NCBI GenBank assembly: GCA_018814245.1
Contig: JAHIZN010000014.1
Location: forward strand, 1 to 5,846
Direction: 5' to 3'
DNA from: a bacterium
GTDB taxonomy: Bacteria; UBA9089; CG2-30-40-21
DNA length: 5,846 nucleotides
In this document: positions 5,708 to 5,846 of the stretch, one piece after another
How the letters are laid out: every line of letters starts with the position of its first letter
Numbering within the stretch: the first letter of the stretch is position 1
Made by a program: the position numbers and the translations under genes
Notes under the pieces: generated by a model
What the model saw: the letters and a program-made list of their open reading frames with translations, nothing else
Database searches by the model: none
What the model was told of the DNA's origin: nothing

Positions 5708-5765
5708 GTAACTATTCAGGTAATAAAAAGGTGATAAGGAGATGAAGGAGATAGGGAGATAATAG
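5708..5765 (-). repeat. Further half-copy of the same element
   Basis: GTAACTATTCAGGTAATA, then AAAAGG and the words GATAAGGA, GATGAAGGA, GATAGGGA. Orientation is as in the left arm of the 5392 element. The window ends with CATTACACAAA, which resembles the CATTACACAT next to the word at 74-85, so another terminus may lie just outside. Confidence 0.55.
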
Positions 5766-5846
5766 ATTATTGGTAAATATTTGAGTATCAAGTTATCCCC
5801 AGCTGGCAGGGGTAGGGTGGTGAATATCTTATTAACATTACACAAA

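Larger units (their letters stand above)
5325..5846. other. Gene-free region upstream of ileS
   Basis: No credible gene on either strand. It contains the ileS ribosome binding site, a 226-bp inverted-repeat element and a further half-copy. The stretch 5630-5700 shows nothing recognisable. Confidence 0.65.

Noticed and set aside
5809..5822. AGGGTGG resembling part of a T-box
   Set aside because: It is on the plus strand pointing away from ileS and lacks the rest of the T-box core; no T-box leader is seen upstream of ileS.
5624..5845. Minus-strand open frame of 73 codons upstream of ileS
   Set aside because: It runs through the repeat half-copy at 5708-5765, has no ribosome binding site seen, and its peptide is low-complexity and family-less.

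Overview
The window holds two complete minus-strand genes for aminoacyl-tRNA synthetases, ileS (isoleucyl) upstream and gltX (glutamyl) downstream, plus repeat-rich intergenic DNA. Both proteins are of ordinary bacterial type and both have strong GGAGGG ribosome binding sites. The sequence does not identify the organism. Moderate GC, heavy intergenic repeats and repeats inside an essential gene suggest an uncultivated bacterium with many small non-autonomous repeats; that is inference only.

Layout in transcription order (right to left). 5846-5325: no gene; a 226-bp inverted-repeat element (5392-5617) between 12-bp direct repeats, plus a second half-copy. 5324-2211: ileS, 1037 codons, about 100 longer than usual. 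The excess is two in-frame inserts (residues about 115-165 and 303-373) made of dispersed-repeat modules: a hairpin with GGGCAGAC/GTCTGCCC arms and arrays of five 7-nt units. 2210-1639: no gene; a repeat relative touching the ileS stop codon, an inverted-repeat element (1732-2051) interrupted by a 138-bp MITE-like element with 9-bp target duplications, a possible terminator, and a perfect 28-bp palindrome just upstream of gltX. 1638-202: gltX, 478 codons. 201-1: another half-copy of the repeat seen upstream of ileS.

Both enzymes charge tRNAs for translation. The 572-bp gap and possible terminator leave it open whether they share a transcript. The most interesting signal is the repeat system. 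Heptanucleotide arrays and palindromes occur both between genes and inside ileS. In ileS they are inserted in frame, have no stop codon in the reading frame used, and leave every recognisable catalytic, editing and zinc motif in place. A twelve-base terminal word, CTGARYRGTTAC, recurs in all three non-coding stretches.
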